Source: an uncultured Clostridia bacterium
GTDB taxonomy: Bacteria > Bacillota > Clostridia > HGM11327
Direction of reading: 5' to 3'
Assembly (NCBI GenBank): GCA_945918795.1
Contig: CAMEIT010000019.1
Coordinates: 1-36,044, forward strand
Length of the DNA stretch: 36,044 nt
Position numbers and translations under genes: made by a program
In this document: piece by piece, positions 16,216 through 25,241 of the stretch
Numbering within the stretch: the first letter of the stretch is position 1
How the letters are laid out: the number at the start of each line of letters is the position of its first letter
Notes under the pieces: model-generated
The model's input: only the letters and a program-made list of their open reading frames with translations
What the model was told of the DNA's origin: nothing
Database searches by the model: none

Positions 16216-16289
16216 CCCACTGTTGGCAAATCAACAGTCGGGTATTTATAATTTTTCCCATATATGGCAATAATTGAATTATTGTTGCC
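16216..16289 (+). promoter_or_regulatory. Two stem-loops in the long leader of the M23 peptidase mRNA
   Basis: Stem 1 pairs CCCACTGTTG (16216-16225) with CAACAGTCGGG (16232-16242), one bulge, loop GCAAAT, followed by a U-rich stretch. Stem 2 pairs GGCAATAAT (16266-16274) with ATTGTTGCC (16281-16289), loop TGAATT, followed by TTTAT. Both lie between promoter and ATG, so they could be attenuators or part of an RNA switch. I looked for c-di-AMP (ydaO) and c-di-GMP riboswitch cores, which often precede cell-wall hydrolase genes, and did not find them. The remaining 110 bases to the ATG show no named element. Confidence 0.45.
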
Positions 16290-16401
16290 TTTATGAGTCA
16301 TTTTGTTGTAATCGCTTGAAATATACTGCTTTTCGGCGTAGTGTTGCATTGGTATTTGAAGTGAGCTGCGGCATAATTAATTTAAGGACCGGTAAATTGT
16401 T

Positions 16402-17928
16402 ATGAAAAAAGCGTTAAAATTTATATTCAGCTCGACTATATTTTTAATTGCAAGTGCAGTCTCTGTATTGATGATTGTATTCTTATTCCACCTCATTCCG
16501 GAACAAAATACATATGCGAATGTTGACCCGTCCGGGGTGACGGATGACGAAAACATAATTATCCAAGTTCCCGAGGAAAATGTTCCGTCGGCAACAAACG
16601 GAATCGAAACTCAGCCGGAAGCAAGCTTTGAACCTCTTATTGATGCGTACAAGATTATTATTGACGGCTCTGTTGCGGGAATTGTTACAGATGCCAATGC
16701 AGTCGAAAATATAATACACGATATGCAGGAAGAATATGAATTAAATGCAAATGTGAACAATACTATCTGCGAGCTGTCAAAGACAATTACCGTCGAAAAG
16801 ATGCAGACGTATTCACACAATATTACCGAAAACAGCCTTATTGAAAACGCCATTGCCGAATGTGTTTCTTTTAAGATGAATGCGTTTGAATTGAGTATCG
16901 ACGGATTTATCATAGGCTATTTTGAGACGGAGGAAGAATGCTCGGATATACTTAAATCGGCGCAGGATAAATTTTTGAAAACGAATTTTGCCGGCAAGAC
17001 TGTGCTCGGCATATCTTACGATAAAACATTTGATGTAGCATCCGTTCAAATATATAAAGAAGAGCTTGATACGGTAACTTATAACGATGCGGTGGATATT
17101 ATTTTAAGCGAGAGAGATGTTGAAAAGAAAGTGTCTGTTGCCTCTGAGGCAGAGCTTGCCAATGTTTTCAACAGTAAGGCCGTATCTGATTCATGTGACT
17201 ATAATGAGATTTTAACCGCGGTTAACGAGAGTGGATCCGCGTTTGTTTATTATAATGAGAGAATAGTGAATTTCAATGTAACTGTTCAGTCTGTAAAAAC
17301 TTCTCCGATTGCATATAATACCGAATACAGAGCAAATACGTCATTATCATATACGACCTCGAAGGTCGTCAGAAACGGTACGACAGGAACCAAAACATAT
17401 ACATATTCCGATGAATATGTAAACGGTGAATGCGTTTCTTCCAAGCTTACATCGGAAAAAATCACGACCCAGCCTGTAAGCGCTATAATCGAATACGGCA
17501 CACGACTTCCGCTTCGTACAACCGTTAAAGCACTCACGGGCAAGGGTATGTTCATATGGCCTTCCACAGGCTTTATTACAAGTCATTTTGCTTACGTTCA
17601 AGGCAAAGGCGGTCACACGGGAATAGATATTGCGAATGTATCGGGAACACCTATATATGCTTCCGCGGCGGGAACTGTTAAAACGGCGATAAGCGGAGAT
17701 TCCATATACGGAAATTATGTTACGATTACGCATTCTAACGGGTACGAGACGCAATATGCACATATGTTGAGGTATGTTGTCAAGCCGGGACAGTATGTCC
17801 GGCAGGGACAAATTATAGGCTATGTCGGTATGACGGGAATTGCAACGGGCAATCATCTCCATTTTTCTATCAGACTGAACGGAAAGCTTATTGACCCGAC
17901 AACCATGCTTTACGGATATGCTTCTTGA
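16402..17928 (+). CDS. Membrane-anchored G5 domain / M23 peptidoglycan endopeptidase
   Basis: A cell-wall hydrolase expected to cut peptide cross-links outside the membrane. Residues 8-31 form a membrane anchor. Residues 83-110 and 162-190 are two related repeats (YKIIIDGSVAGIVTDANA and FELSIDGFIIGYFETEEE) typical of clostridial M23 proteins. Residues about 295-367 form a G5 domain (EYRANTSLSYTTSKVVRNGT...). Residues 385-505 are the LytM/M23 domain with zinc ligands His405 and Asp409 (GGHTGIDIA) and His487 (NHLHFSI), plus His454 (YAHM); the active site is complete, unlike Bacillus SpoIIQ. In a spore former such a protein may act in engulfment or in vegetative wall turnover; nothing here decides it. 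Confidence 0.92.
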   Translation: MKKALKFIFSSTIFLIASAVSVLMIVFLFHLIPEQNTYANVDPSGVTDDENIIIQVPEENVPSATNGIETQPEASFEPLIDAYKIIIDGSVAGIVTDANAVENIIHDMQEEYELNANVNNTICELSKTITVEKMQTYSHNITENSLIENAIAECVSFKMNAFELSIDGFIIGYFETEEECSDILKSAQDKFLKTNFAGKTVLGISYDKTFDVASVQIYKEELDTVTYNDAVDIILSERDVEKKVSVASEAELANVFNSKAVSDSCDYNEILTAVNESGSAFVYYNERIVNFNVTVQSVKTSPIAYNTEYRANTSLSYTTSKVVRNGTTGTKTYTYSDEYVNGECVSSKLTSEKITTQPVSAIIEYGTRLPLRTTVKALTGKGMFIWPSTGFITSHFAYVQGKGGHTGIDIANVSGTPIYASAAGTVKTAISGDSIYGNYVTITHSNGYETQYAHMLRYVVKPGQYVRQGQIIGYVGMTGIATGNHLHFSIRLNGKLIDPTTMLYGYAS

Positions 17929-18056
17929 TGTGATTTGTCAAGCTATATTTTATCAGTGCAGATCGATCCGATTTTGATGCTTGCGGATATTTTATCGGAT
18001 TATGCAGGAAAGGAAAGTGTTGCTCAGAATAAGCGATGCTTTTTGAGGTTATTGAA

Positions 18057-18548
18057 ATGAAACGAAAGAGATATACATCTTTATATTTATCGGAATCGCT
18101 TTTTTTGATTCTGTTTTTTGCGGCGATAATCACCGTACAGATAATATTTTATATACGTTATATTGACGGCACCGATAAGGTCAGACCGTCAACTCCGGGA
18201 GATCTTCTTCCATCCGCGATTTTGCTTATACTGATAGTTTTTGTTGTTCTGTATATGCTGTGCAGATTTGTTTGCTTTGATGACAAAGGCGTTTATTACA
18301 AGCACTTAAAAAAGTCGTATTTTATTCCGTGGGAAGATGTGCGTTACGTTAAGATCACATTGAATGCAAATGATAAAGTCGGCTTTGGCTCTTATATTGT
18401 AATTGCGACAGATCAGTACGCTCTGCAATATACCGATTTCAGGGCTTCGCGTGAGAACTTTATTGTTTTGCGTTACAGAATTTCTGCATTGGATTTTATA
18501 AAAAAGCATTATAACGGAGAAATCATAAGAGCGGGTTCTGTTCGATGA
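18057..18548 (+). CDS. Small two-helix membrane protein with PH-like domain
   Basis: Two hydrophobic helices (about residues 11-31 and 53-75) are followed by a soluble tail with the pattern VYYKHLKKSYFIPWEDVRYV, typical of bacterial PH-like domains appended to membrane hairpins. No specific function is known. I prefer the ATG at 18057 over an in-frame ATG at 18036, because GAGG at 18045-18048 lies eight bases before it. It follows the M23 gene by 128 bases and ends at a strong terminator, so the two may share a transcript. Confidence 0.7.
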   Translation: MKRKRYTSLYLSESLFLILFFAAIITVQIIFYIRYIDGTDKVRPSTPGDLLPSAILLILIVFVVLYMLCRFVCFDDKGVYYKHLKKSYFIPWEDVRYVKITLNANDKVGFGSYIVIATDQYALQYTDFRASRENFIVLRYRISALDFIKKHYNGEIIRAGSVR

Positions 18549-18567
18549 TTTCGTATTTTCAAAACAT

Positions 18568-18620
18568 TAAATCCTCATCTTATTGCCGAGAATACGGTTT
18601 TAAGGATGAGGATTTTATTT
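18568..18620 (+). terminator. Rho-independent terminator
   Basis: AATCCTCATC (18570-18579) pairs with GATGAGGATT (18605-18614), with several further pairs inside, followed by TTTATTTT. It ends the plus-strand M23/PH-like unit. The A-rich left flank lets it act weakly on the converging minus-strand operon as well. Confidence 0.85.
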
Positions 18621-18671
18621 TATGTTTAAGTTAAAGCAGAGTAAGAGTTACGTTGCAGAGAATAGGCTGCA

Positions 18672-19247
18672 TTAATTCAATGTGCGGTTGTTGGCTCTGC
18701 AAATTATTTTTTCGATTATATTCTTGTTACGGTTCTCAAGGTAATCATTTCTGAGGCTTTTGCAGAACATTTTCGAATCCGCATCCCCGGCAATTTCATT
18801 TAATTTGTCGAGTATGTATTCAATATTTTTAGGCATATTGAAGTTTACCGCCGTGAGCAGATCGAGAAGCAGCTCATCATATTTGCCGGCAGTACCCGAG
18901 GCTTTACCGGGAATATAGAGCCGCCAGAATTCGGTAACACGCTTGAGCGAATTTCTTACTTCTTTTGCGCTCTCGACTGTAATACAGTTATTTTTCGGCA
19001 ACTCACAGCACAGCATATGCAGAGTATATGCTCCGACGAGCTTGGAATCCTTTTTCAACTGCGCAATGAATCTGAAAACGTTTTCGGTGTTGTCGCCGAA
19101 AAGCACAGCCATAACATAGTTTATGTCTGAGTATTTGTCAAGAAAATAACGCAGATTCATAAGCAATTTTTTCGAATCGTTTGAAGCAAATTTAAATGCA
19201 ATGGATGTATCTACTCCGTATTCGTATGCAATATCGTCTAAAATCAT
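18672..19247 (-). CDS. Uncharacterised helical protein
   Basis: A 191-residue protein that I do not recognise. It looks soluble and mostly alpha-helical, with no signal peptide or membrane segment. It has four to five cysteines (two adjacent in HMLCCELPKNN) but no metal-binding pattern. Its ATG overlaps the stop of the AI-2E family permease gene (ATGA), with AAGGA just before it, so the two proteins are made from one message and may be functionally linked. Confidence 0.75.
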   Translation of the reverse strand: MILDDIAYEYGVDTSIAFKFASNDSKKLLMNLRYFLDKYSDINYVMAVLFGDNTENVFRFIAQLKKDSKLVGAYTLHMLCCELPKNNCITVESAKEVRNSLKRVTEFWRLYIPGKASGTAGKYDELLLDLLTAVNFNMPKNIEYILDKLNEIAGDADSKMFCKSLRNDYLENRNKNIIEKIICRANNRTLN

Positions 19248-20548
19248 TGTTCCTTGTCCGCTTTTGAATTCTTCTTCTTTTTTGCCTTGAATATTGATGC
19301 AAGCTTACCTTTTTCGGGCGCTCCCGATTTGAAATCATTATCCACAATATATGCTTCGGTGGATGTCGGAAGCTGTTTTGTTTCGAGCTTGCGTTCTACA
19401 AGAGTTTTAATTATATAATACAGAACCGAGAATATCGGTACGGACAAAATAAGTCCGAAAACTCCGAACAATCCTCCGCCTATAAGCAGTGCTACCGTTA
19501 CCCAGAACGGGGAAACGCCCGTTGTGTCGCTTATTATAAGCGGTGTGAGGAAATGCCCTTCAACCTGTTGCAGAGCAAGTGTGAAAATTGTGAATGTAAG
19601 AGCCATTATCGGGTCGTGCAGAAGTAAAATCAAAATACTCGGAACAGCACCTATGAACGGACCGAAAAACGGAATAAAATTGGTAATGCAGACAATAGTG
19701 CTTATAAGTATTGCATACGGCATCTTCATGATAAGCATAAAAAGGAATGTCGCCACAAAAACTATTATACATCCGATAATTGTTCCGTATATGTAGCCGT
19801 TGAATATATTTTTGGCATGGACACCTAATTGTACAACCGAATCTGCCTTTTGCTTTTTGAAGGTTGCATATATGATTTTTTTGATGTGGGCGAAAATATG
19901 TTTTTTCTCGCGCATGAGATATACGGCAACGCAAATACCTATTATCAGGTTGGCAATGAACGAAACTGCAAAAACGACTCCCGATGTAATGTATTGCAGA
20001 GCAGAGTTGACTGCTGTGGCAAGATTATTTGTAAACCAATTTTCTATGTTTTCCAGAATTGTATCAAAGCTTATTCCCAATGAATTAAGGAATGAATTTT
20101 CGTGATTCACGAGGTCATCGTATATTTCTTTGATTCTGTCGAGTCCGTCGGGCACATAGCCTATAAGAGCAATAATTGTATGGTACAGCTGAGGGAGTAT
20201 TGCATAAATAAGCAGCCATATAACGGCAATCAGGAAAAGAATGGACAAAATTATTGCGGCTGTGTTGGCGTGTTTTTTGTAATTCCCACGCTTGACCTTG
20301 AATACTTTTTCGGCAACATAAACGTAAAGTCTTTCAAAGAAAACCATTACGGGGTTAAGTATGTATGCAGTTGCAATACCGTAAAATATGGGGGTAAATA
20401 CTGCGGCGAGCTTGGATAATATTTTGCCTACGTCTTCATATCTGAAGAATACGAATACCAAAACTACCGCCAAGAGTATAAGTAACGCATATAACCATGA
20501 TTTTCTGAATTTTTTGGGCTGTTCTGTAAATTCGGTTTTTTCGGGCAT
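19244..20548 (-). CDS. AI-2E family transporter (PerM/YtvI-like)
   Basis: A polytopic protein of the AI-2 exporter superfamily, with about eight membrane segments and the long amphipathic region between the third and fourth (LPQLYHTIIALIGYVPDGLD). The conserved late block TNFIPFFGPFIGAVPSILIL and the GHFLTPLIISDTTGVSPFWV stretch are diagnostic. Family members include autoinducer-2 exporters, Na+/H+ antiporters and the sporulation protein YtvI, so the cargo is not assigned. I chose the ATG at 20548, where GGAG lies seven bases upstream; the in-frame ATG at 20560 has no good RBS. The last 40 residues are basic and cytoplasmic. Confidence 0.88.
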   Translation of the reverse strand: MPEKTEFTEQPKKFRKSWLYALLILLAVVLVFVFFRYEDVGKILSKLAAVFTPIFYGIATAYILNPVMVFFERLYVYVAEKVFKVKRGNYKKHANTAAIILSILFLIAVIWLLIYAILPQLYHTIIALIGYVPDGLDRIKEIYDDLVNHENSFLNSLGISFDTILENIENWFTNNLATAVNSALQYITSGVVFAVSFIANLIIGICVAVYLMREKKHIFAHIKKIIYATFKKQKADSVVQLGVHAKNIFNGYIYGTIIGCIIVFVATFLFMLIMKMPYAILISTIVCITNFIPFFGPFIGAVPSILILLLHDPIMALTFTIFTLALQQVEGHFLTPLIISDTTGVSPFWVTVALLIGGGLFGVFGLILSVPIFSVLYYIIKTLVERKLETKQLPTSTEAYIVDNDFKSGAPEKGKLASIFKAKKKKNSKADKEQ

Positions 20549-20577
20549 AATTATCTCCATGTCGCATCAAAGAATAA

Positions 20578-20595
20578 GTGATATAATTATATCAC
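20578..20595. promoter_or_regulatory. 18-bp perfect palindrome upstream of the AI-2E permease
   Basis: GTGATATAATTATATCAC is its own reverse complement and contains TATAAT on both strands. It lies 30 bases before the permease ATG and about 100 bases before the divergent aminotransferase promoter's -35. It could be a -10 box overlapped by an operator for a dimeric repressor; on the minus strand I find no convincing -35 at the right distance, so an activator may be needed. Confidence 0.45.
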
Positions 20596-20676
20596 ATTTT
20601 AATACAAATTAATACATGATTTTATGAATTTACTATGAATTAAAAGGCGGTTGTTTTTTAAATGTAAAATTTGTGG

Positions 20677-20705
20677 TTGCATTATTTATATTATTATGAT
20701 AAAAT
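20677..20705 (+). promoter_or_regulatory. Promoter of the aminotransferase gene
   Basis: TTGCAT (20677-20682), 17 bases, TAAAAT (20700-20705) with TG one base upstream of the -10. The ATG at 20742 follows after a strong GGGGGA site, giving a short leader. Confidence 0.6.
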
Positions 20706-20741
20706 AAATAAGTATAAACAATAGGGGGATCCAAAAGAATA

Positions 20742-21902
20742 ATGGACATATCTGATATAGCAAAGCAAATAAATCCATCGCCCACGAGACGGCTGTTTGA
20801 TATGGCGGCGGCATATACCGATACAATAGATTTTACTTTAGGTGACCCGGATGTTATGCCACCTTTGCAGATAAGAAATGCCGCGTGCGATGCCATTATG
20901 GAAGGTAAGACGAGATATTCGGCAAATGCAGGCTTGATTGAGCTGAGACGTGTGATAGCAAAAAGCATTAAGAAGCGCAACGGTATATCCTATAATCCGG
21001 ACGGCGAAATTGCCGTCACAATAGGAGCTATGGAAGCACTGTATGTCTCGCTTTTGTGCCTTCTCAACAAAGATGACGAGGTTATAATTCTTGAACCGTA
21101 TTGGATAAATTACAGGCAAATGGTAAGTATGTGCGGTGGGAAAGCGGTTATTGTAAATGAGTTTGAGGATAAGGAAAGATTTTTGATTTCCGCAGATGCA
21201 ATAGAAGCGGCTGTTACTCCGAGAACGAAAGCAATAATTATAAATACGCCGAATAATCCGTCGGGAATTGTTTATTCCGAAAGCTTTATGGCAAGAATTG
21301 CCGATATTGCAAAAAAATATGATATAACCGTAATTACCGATGAGGTGTACCGCGAGCTTACTTATGACGGCTTGAAATATACGAGTATTCTTGATTTTGA
21401 GGGGATGAGGGAACGCACCGTTCTTGTATACAGCTTTTCAAAAGAGTTCGCAATGACGGGCTGGAGAATAGGATATGTGGCAGGTCCCGAAAAACTCATT
21501 TCCGCGGTCACTCGTTTGCAGGAAAACATCGTTGCGTGCGCACCGCTTGCATCGCAATACGGTGTAATATCCGCACTTGCGGATGACGAGTTTGATTCAA
21601 GAGAAATAATAGAAGAGTTCACAAAAAGACGCGATATTGTAATAAAAGAAGTATCCGATATTCCGAAGCTTAAAATGCTGCCGCCGGAGGGTACGTTTTA
21701 TGCGTTTATAAATATATCCGGGACAGGCATGGATGCTGAAACATTTGCATATAAGCTTCTTGAGACAAAGCACGTTGCCGTCGTTCCGGGAGGCGCTTAC
21801 GGCGAGTGCTCGAAAAATTACATAAGAATTGCGTTTACGCTCGATGAGGAGAAAATAAGAGAAGGTTTTTCGCGCATAAGAGAATTTACGGCATCTGTCT
21901 GA
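20742..21902 (+). CDS. PLP-dependent class I/II aminotransferase
   Basis: A fold-type I aminotransferase of the AspC/PatA type (386 residues). PLP-binding residues are visible: NTPNNPSG (about 168-175), ITDEVYRELTYDG with Asp200 and Tyr203, and the Schiff-base lysine Lys234 in SFSKEFAMTGWRIGY. The C-terminal arginine that binds the substrate carboxylate lies in KNYIRIAFT. Likely substrates are aspartate, aromatic amino acids or alanine; the sequence alone does not choose. It has its own promoter and is followed after 40 bases by the polysaccharide genes, with which it might be co-transcribed. Confidence 0.93.
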   Translation: MDISDIAKQINPSPTRRLFDMAAAYTDTIDFTLGDPDVMPPLQIRNAACDAIMEGKTRYSANAGLIELRRVIAKSIKKRNGISYNPDGEIAVTIGAMEALYVSLLCLLNKDDEVIILEPYWINYRQMVSMCGGKAVIVNEFEDKERFLISADAIEAAVTPRTKAIIINTPNNPSGIVYSESFMARIADIAKKYDITVITDEVYRELTYDGLKYTSILDFEGMRERTVLVYSFSKEFAMTGWRIGYVAGPEKLISAVTRLQENIVACAPLASQYGVISALADDEFDSREIIEEFTKRRDIVIKEVSDIPKLKMLPPEGTFYAFINISGTGMDAETFAYKLLETKHVAVVPGGAYGECSKNYIRIAFTLDEEKIREGFSRIREFTASV

Positions 21903-21942
21903 TAAGATTTTTGAATAATGATATAAAATTATTGGAGCATTA

Positions 21943-23199
21943 ATGTATAAGGTTAGTTTTAATGATATTAAAGAAAAGCTGAAGAATTTAGGCATTATAA
22001 ACCTGCTTATTATATGTGAATTTGTGCTGTGCATTTCGATTTGTATTGCATCTGTACTTAAAATTCCGATGATACAGTCGGTATTGCACTTATTGATTTA
22101 TGCTGTTTTGTTTGCTATGTTTGCCATTCAGCTTATAGGAATGATTCGAAAAAAAGAACGCATAGATTCTTTGTTTGTACTGCTTGCCGCAACGGCTGTT
22201 CTTGCAATGGTGATTATTACCGTTCAATATTTCACAAAGCATGGCACTTCTTCATTCAGTCCTTCTTATTATACAAAATTCGTATTCTTTATATCTACAT
22301 TATTATTGTTTTATGTAGTTTACAAGGCTGATGTAAATATTAAAACAGTAAACATATTGTTATACATGACAATGGCGGCTTCTCTTCTTATGGTAATATT
22401 TTATATTGCACTTGGGCAGGAAGCGTATATTTTTAACGATATAGTTACACGTTACCTGACGCTTAATATGGGTAATCCGAATAAAACAGCTATAATGCTT
22501 CTGCTGCTTTTCTTTTATATGTTCTTCGGAGTTGCTATTCTGAAAAACAAATGGCTTAAGCTGTTATGCGGAGTTTTGGCTGTGGCTTTGTTTTATATGA
22601 TATATAAAACCTATTCCAGAAATATACTTATAGTTGTAATGGGATTCCTTGTTTTAATACCGTGGTTTGTTTATACAAAAACGAACAGAGTCAACAACGC
22701 ATTTTGGGCGCTTGTATTCCTTTTACCTATTTTGTTTGTAATAATTTATATGTTGATGATAGAAAACTCAACATTTGTTAAATTATTCGGCTTTATGATC
22801 TCGGACGGAAAGGATATTTCAAGCAGACAGCGCGTATGGAAAGAGGCACTTGATTATATAAATAAGAATCCGATTATAGGGTCTTATTATGAGGTATGGT
22901 GCGAGAGTGGCGGCGAATACAATATGCACAATACTCTTCTCGGCATACTTGCCGCTTACGGCGGTGCGGTGTTTGTTGTATTCTGCGTTTACATGTATGA
23001 AGTATTCAGAAAATTCAACGCTTTGTGCAAAGGAAAAATACAGAGGATTGCTCTTTGGACGTTTGGCATGGCATTGCTGACCGGCTTGGGAGAATCGTTT
23101 TTGTTTTCAGGTTCGTCAGGATTGTTTGTTTTATGCGGAGGACTTTTAACGATCGTTAAGGCGTGCCCGGAAGTAAAATTATGGAATGAATATGATTAA
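21943..23199 (+). CDS. O-antigen ligase / Wzy polymerase-like membrane protein
   Basis: About eleven to twelve membrane helices and the O-antigen ligase/polymerase signature in the large loop: SSRQRVWKEALDYINKNPII followed by YNMHNTLLGILAAYGG, with the conserved His. Such proteins join lipid-linked oligosaccharide units outside the membrane. Its end overlaps the flippase gene by 14 bases. In Gram-positives the product would be a capsular or wall polysaccharide. No nucleotide-sugar transferases lie beside it, so the sugars must be assembled from elsewhere. Confidence 0.85.
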   Translation: MYKVSFNDIKEKLKNLGIINLLIICEFVLCISICIASVLKIPMIQSVLHLLIYAVLFAMFAIQLIGMIRKKERIDSLFVLLAATAVLAMVIITVQYFTKHGTSSFSPSYYTKFVFFISTLLLFYVVYKADVNIKTVNILLYMTMAASLLMVIFYIALGQEAYIFNDIVTRYLTLNMGNPNKTAIMLLLLFFYMFFGVAILKNKWLKLLCGVLAVALFYMIYKTYSRNILIVVMGFLVLIPWFVYTKTNRVNNAFWALVFLLPILFVIIYMLMIENSTFVKLFGFMISDGKDISSRQRVWKEALDYINKNPIIGSYYEVWCESGGEYNMHNTLLGILAAYGGAVFVVFCVYMYEVFRKFNALCKGKIQRIALWTFGMALLTGLGESFLFSGSSGLFVLCGGLLTIVKACPEVKLWNEYD

Positions 23200-24541
23200 G
23201 AAGAATAAATTTTTTGACAATGTCGCATGGATAGTAGGTGGTCAGATACTTCATGCGGTGCTTGCTTTTTTGATAAGTATAATTGCGGCAAGAGCGTTTG
23301 ACAAAGAAGGATATGGCTTAATCAATACCGTTATTTCGTATGTGTCATTGGCTACCGCATTTGCGGCTCTCGGATACAACGGAATTATTACAAAAAAGTT
23401 TGCCGACGATCCCGAAAATTGCAATAAATATATTTGGAGCGGAATGATTTTCAGGTGCATTACTTCTGTTGCTGCCATAATTGTTCTGCAAGTATTGGTA
23501 TTTATTACAAATCGCGGCGATACTCAAAGACATATACTCACTTTCATAAACTCACTGACGCTGCTTTTTAACGCATTTGACCTTATTGTATATTGGTTCA
23601 GATATGAAATGCTTGCAAAGGTCATTGCAATAATAAGGATAATTGCACTCCTTTGTTCTGCTGTCATCAAATTGGTGGGAATATTCGTATTCAAGAGCCT
23701 GTATGTGTACATGGCGGGTATTGCGAGTGAGACTTTATTCTTTGCGATTTTCTCGTTATATCTTTATTTTAAGTTTGCCTCAAAGCATAAGCCGTGTTTT
23801 TCACTCAATATTGCGCTTGATATGCTTAAGCACAGCTATCCTTTTATTATTTCCGCGCTCATGGTTTCAATTTACGGGCAGACTGACAAGATTATGCTTG
23901 AGAGTATGCTTGAAAACGGTGATGCGGCAGTAGGCCTTTACTCGGCATCTGTTACGATAGCAGGCTTAATATCAATTCTACCCACATCTATGATAGAGGG
24001 CTTCAGACCGGAAATAATGAAGTATAAAGCATCTGATTCTGAATTGTATATGCGCAGATTCAGGCAGATATACTCTTTGATTATGTGGACGTGCCTGCTT
24101 TACGGATTGTTTGTAACGCTGTTTGCAAAGCAGATAATACTGATTATATATTCGGAAAGCTATCTCGGTGCAGTTGATTCATTGTCAATAATCGTGTGGT
24201 ATACTTCTTTTTCATACATCGGGTCTGTCAACAACATTTTTCTTGTGTGTGAGGGAAAAGAAAAGTATGCACAATGGCTCACTCTTGCAGGCGCGGTATG
24301 CAACGTTGCATTGAATTATCTGCTTATTCCGTCATACGGGATTGCAGGTGCCGCATTTGCATCGCTGTCAACACAGATATTGGCAAACTTTATTATTCCT
24401 TGCATTCTTAAGCCAATGCGCCCGGCAATGAAATTCATGCTTGAAGGCGTAGTGTTTAAGGATACGCTCACAAAGGAAGAAATCATGTCGTGCAAAAAGA
24501 GAATAGTCTCTCTGAAAAATAAAGTTTTCCGTAAAAAATGA
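23186..24541 (+). CDS. Polysaccharide flippase, Wzx/MurJ superfamily
   Basis: A MOP-superfamily membrane protein with about twelve to fourteen helices (451 residues). The N-terminus FFDNVAWIVGGQILHAVLAFLIS and the RAFDKEGYGLINTVISYVSL block, plus GQTDKIMLESMLENGDAAVGLYS in the middle, are typical of Wzx-type flippases that move undecaprenyl-linked oligosaccharides across the membrane. It overlaps the Wzy-like gene by 14 bases, so the two are translated together. Two start codons (23186, 23192) are close; I keep the first. Confidence 0.88.
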   Translation: MNMIKKNKFFDNVAWIVGGQILHAVLAFLISIIAARAFDKEGYGLINTVISYVSLATAFAALGYNGIITKKFADDPENCNKYIWSGMIFRCITSVAAIIVLQVLVFITNRGDTQRHILTFINSLTLLFNAFDLIVYWFRYEMLAKVIAIIRIIALLCSAVIKLVGIFVFKSLYVYMAGIASETLFFAIFSLYLYFKFASKHKPCFSLNIALDMLKHSYPFIISALMVSIYGQTDKIMLESMLENGDAAVGLYSASVTIAGLISILPTSMIEGFRPEIMKYKASDSELYMRRFRQIYSLIMWTCLLYGLFVTLFAKQIILIIYSESYLGAVDSLSIIVWYTSFSYIGSVNNIFLVCEGKEKYAQWLTLAGAVCNVALNYLLIPSYGIAGAAFASLSTQILANFIIPCILKPMRPAMKFMLEGVVFKDTLTKEEIMSCKKRIVSLKNKVFRKK

Positions 24542-24617
24542 AATTAAAGGCGTGTTTGCACGGGAAAAAGCACATTTAACGATTGATAGAATTGAAAAAA
24601 TTACGCAATAAGAGACG

Positions 24618-25241
24618 GTGATTGTTACGAAAATAGGAATATTCGGAGGAACGTTCAATCCGATACACAGAATGCACATTAAAATCGCACTGAAAGCTGT
24701 TGAGCAGGCAGGGCTTGACAAGGTTATTTTTGTAACAGCCGCATTGCCTCCGCACAAAAACAGTACAGGCATCGTATCGGGAGAACAGCGTCATGAAATG
24801 GTGAAGCTTGCAATAAAGGATTATCCGCAATTTGAGGCAAGCTCCATTGAAATAGACAGAAAAGGCAAATCATATACGTATTATACTCTTATGGAGTTCA
24901 AGCGCCAATACCACGATGACGAATTGTTTTTTATTGTAGGCGGAGATTCGCTTGCATATCTGCACAAATGGTATAGAGCAGAGGAATTTATGAAGCTGTG
25001 CACATTTATCGTATATCCGCGAGATGGTGATTCGGGCGAAAAGCTTGAGCGCGAATGTGATTGGCTGAGAGATAATTACGGTACAAAATGTATTATACTC
25101 AATGCGGCAGAGGACAATATTTCATCTACCGAGATACGTAATGTGGTAAATTCAGGCGGTTCGGCGGACGATTTTGTTCCCGATGCTGTGGCTGAGTATA
25201 TCAAACAGAATAAAATATATATTTCACAGGAGGAAGCATGA
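24618..25241 (+). CDS. nadD: Nicotinate-nucleotide adenylyltransferase
   Basis: Adenylates nicotinate mononucleotide in NAD synthesis. The N-terminus KIGIFGGTFNPIHRMHI is the nucleotidyltransferase HxGH site, but the glycine is methionine here (HRMH). FVTAALPPHKN and the ISSTEIR-type motif (SSTEIRNVV) near the C-terminus are present. The length (207) is normal. The start is GTG at 24618 with only a weak upstream purine stretch. The gene overlaps the dCMP deaminase start by four bases. In many Firmicutes nadD sits with yqeK and rsfS; neither is found here. Confidence 0.92.
   Translation: MIVTKIGIFGGTFNPIHRMHIKIALKAVEQAGLDKVIFVTAALPPHKNSTGIVSGEQRHEMVKLAIKDYPQFEASSIEIDRKGKSYTYYTLMEFKRQYHDDELFFIVGGDSLAYLHKWYRAEEFMKLCTFIVYPRDGDSGEKLERECDWLRDNYGTKCIILNAAEDNISSTEIRNVVNSGGSADDFVPDAVAEYIKQNKIYISQEEA

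Noticed and set aside
16185-16401. c-di-AMP or c-di-GMP riboswitch before the M23 gene
   Set aside because: Conserved core sequences of those classes are not visible.
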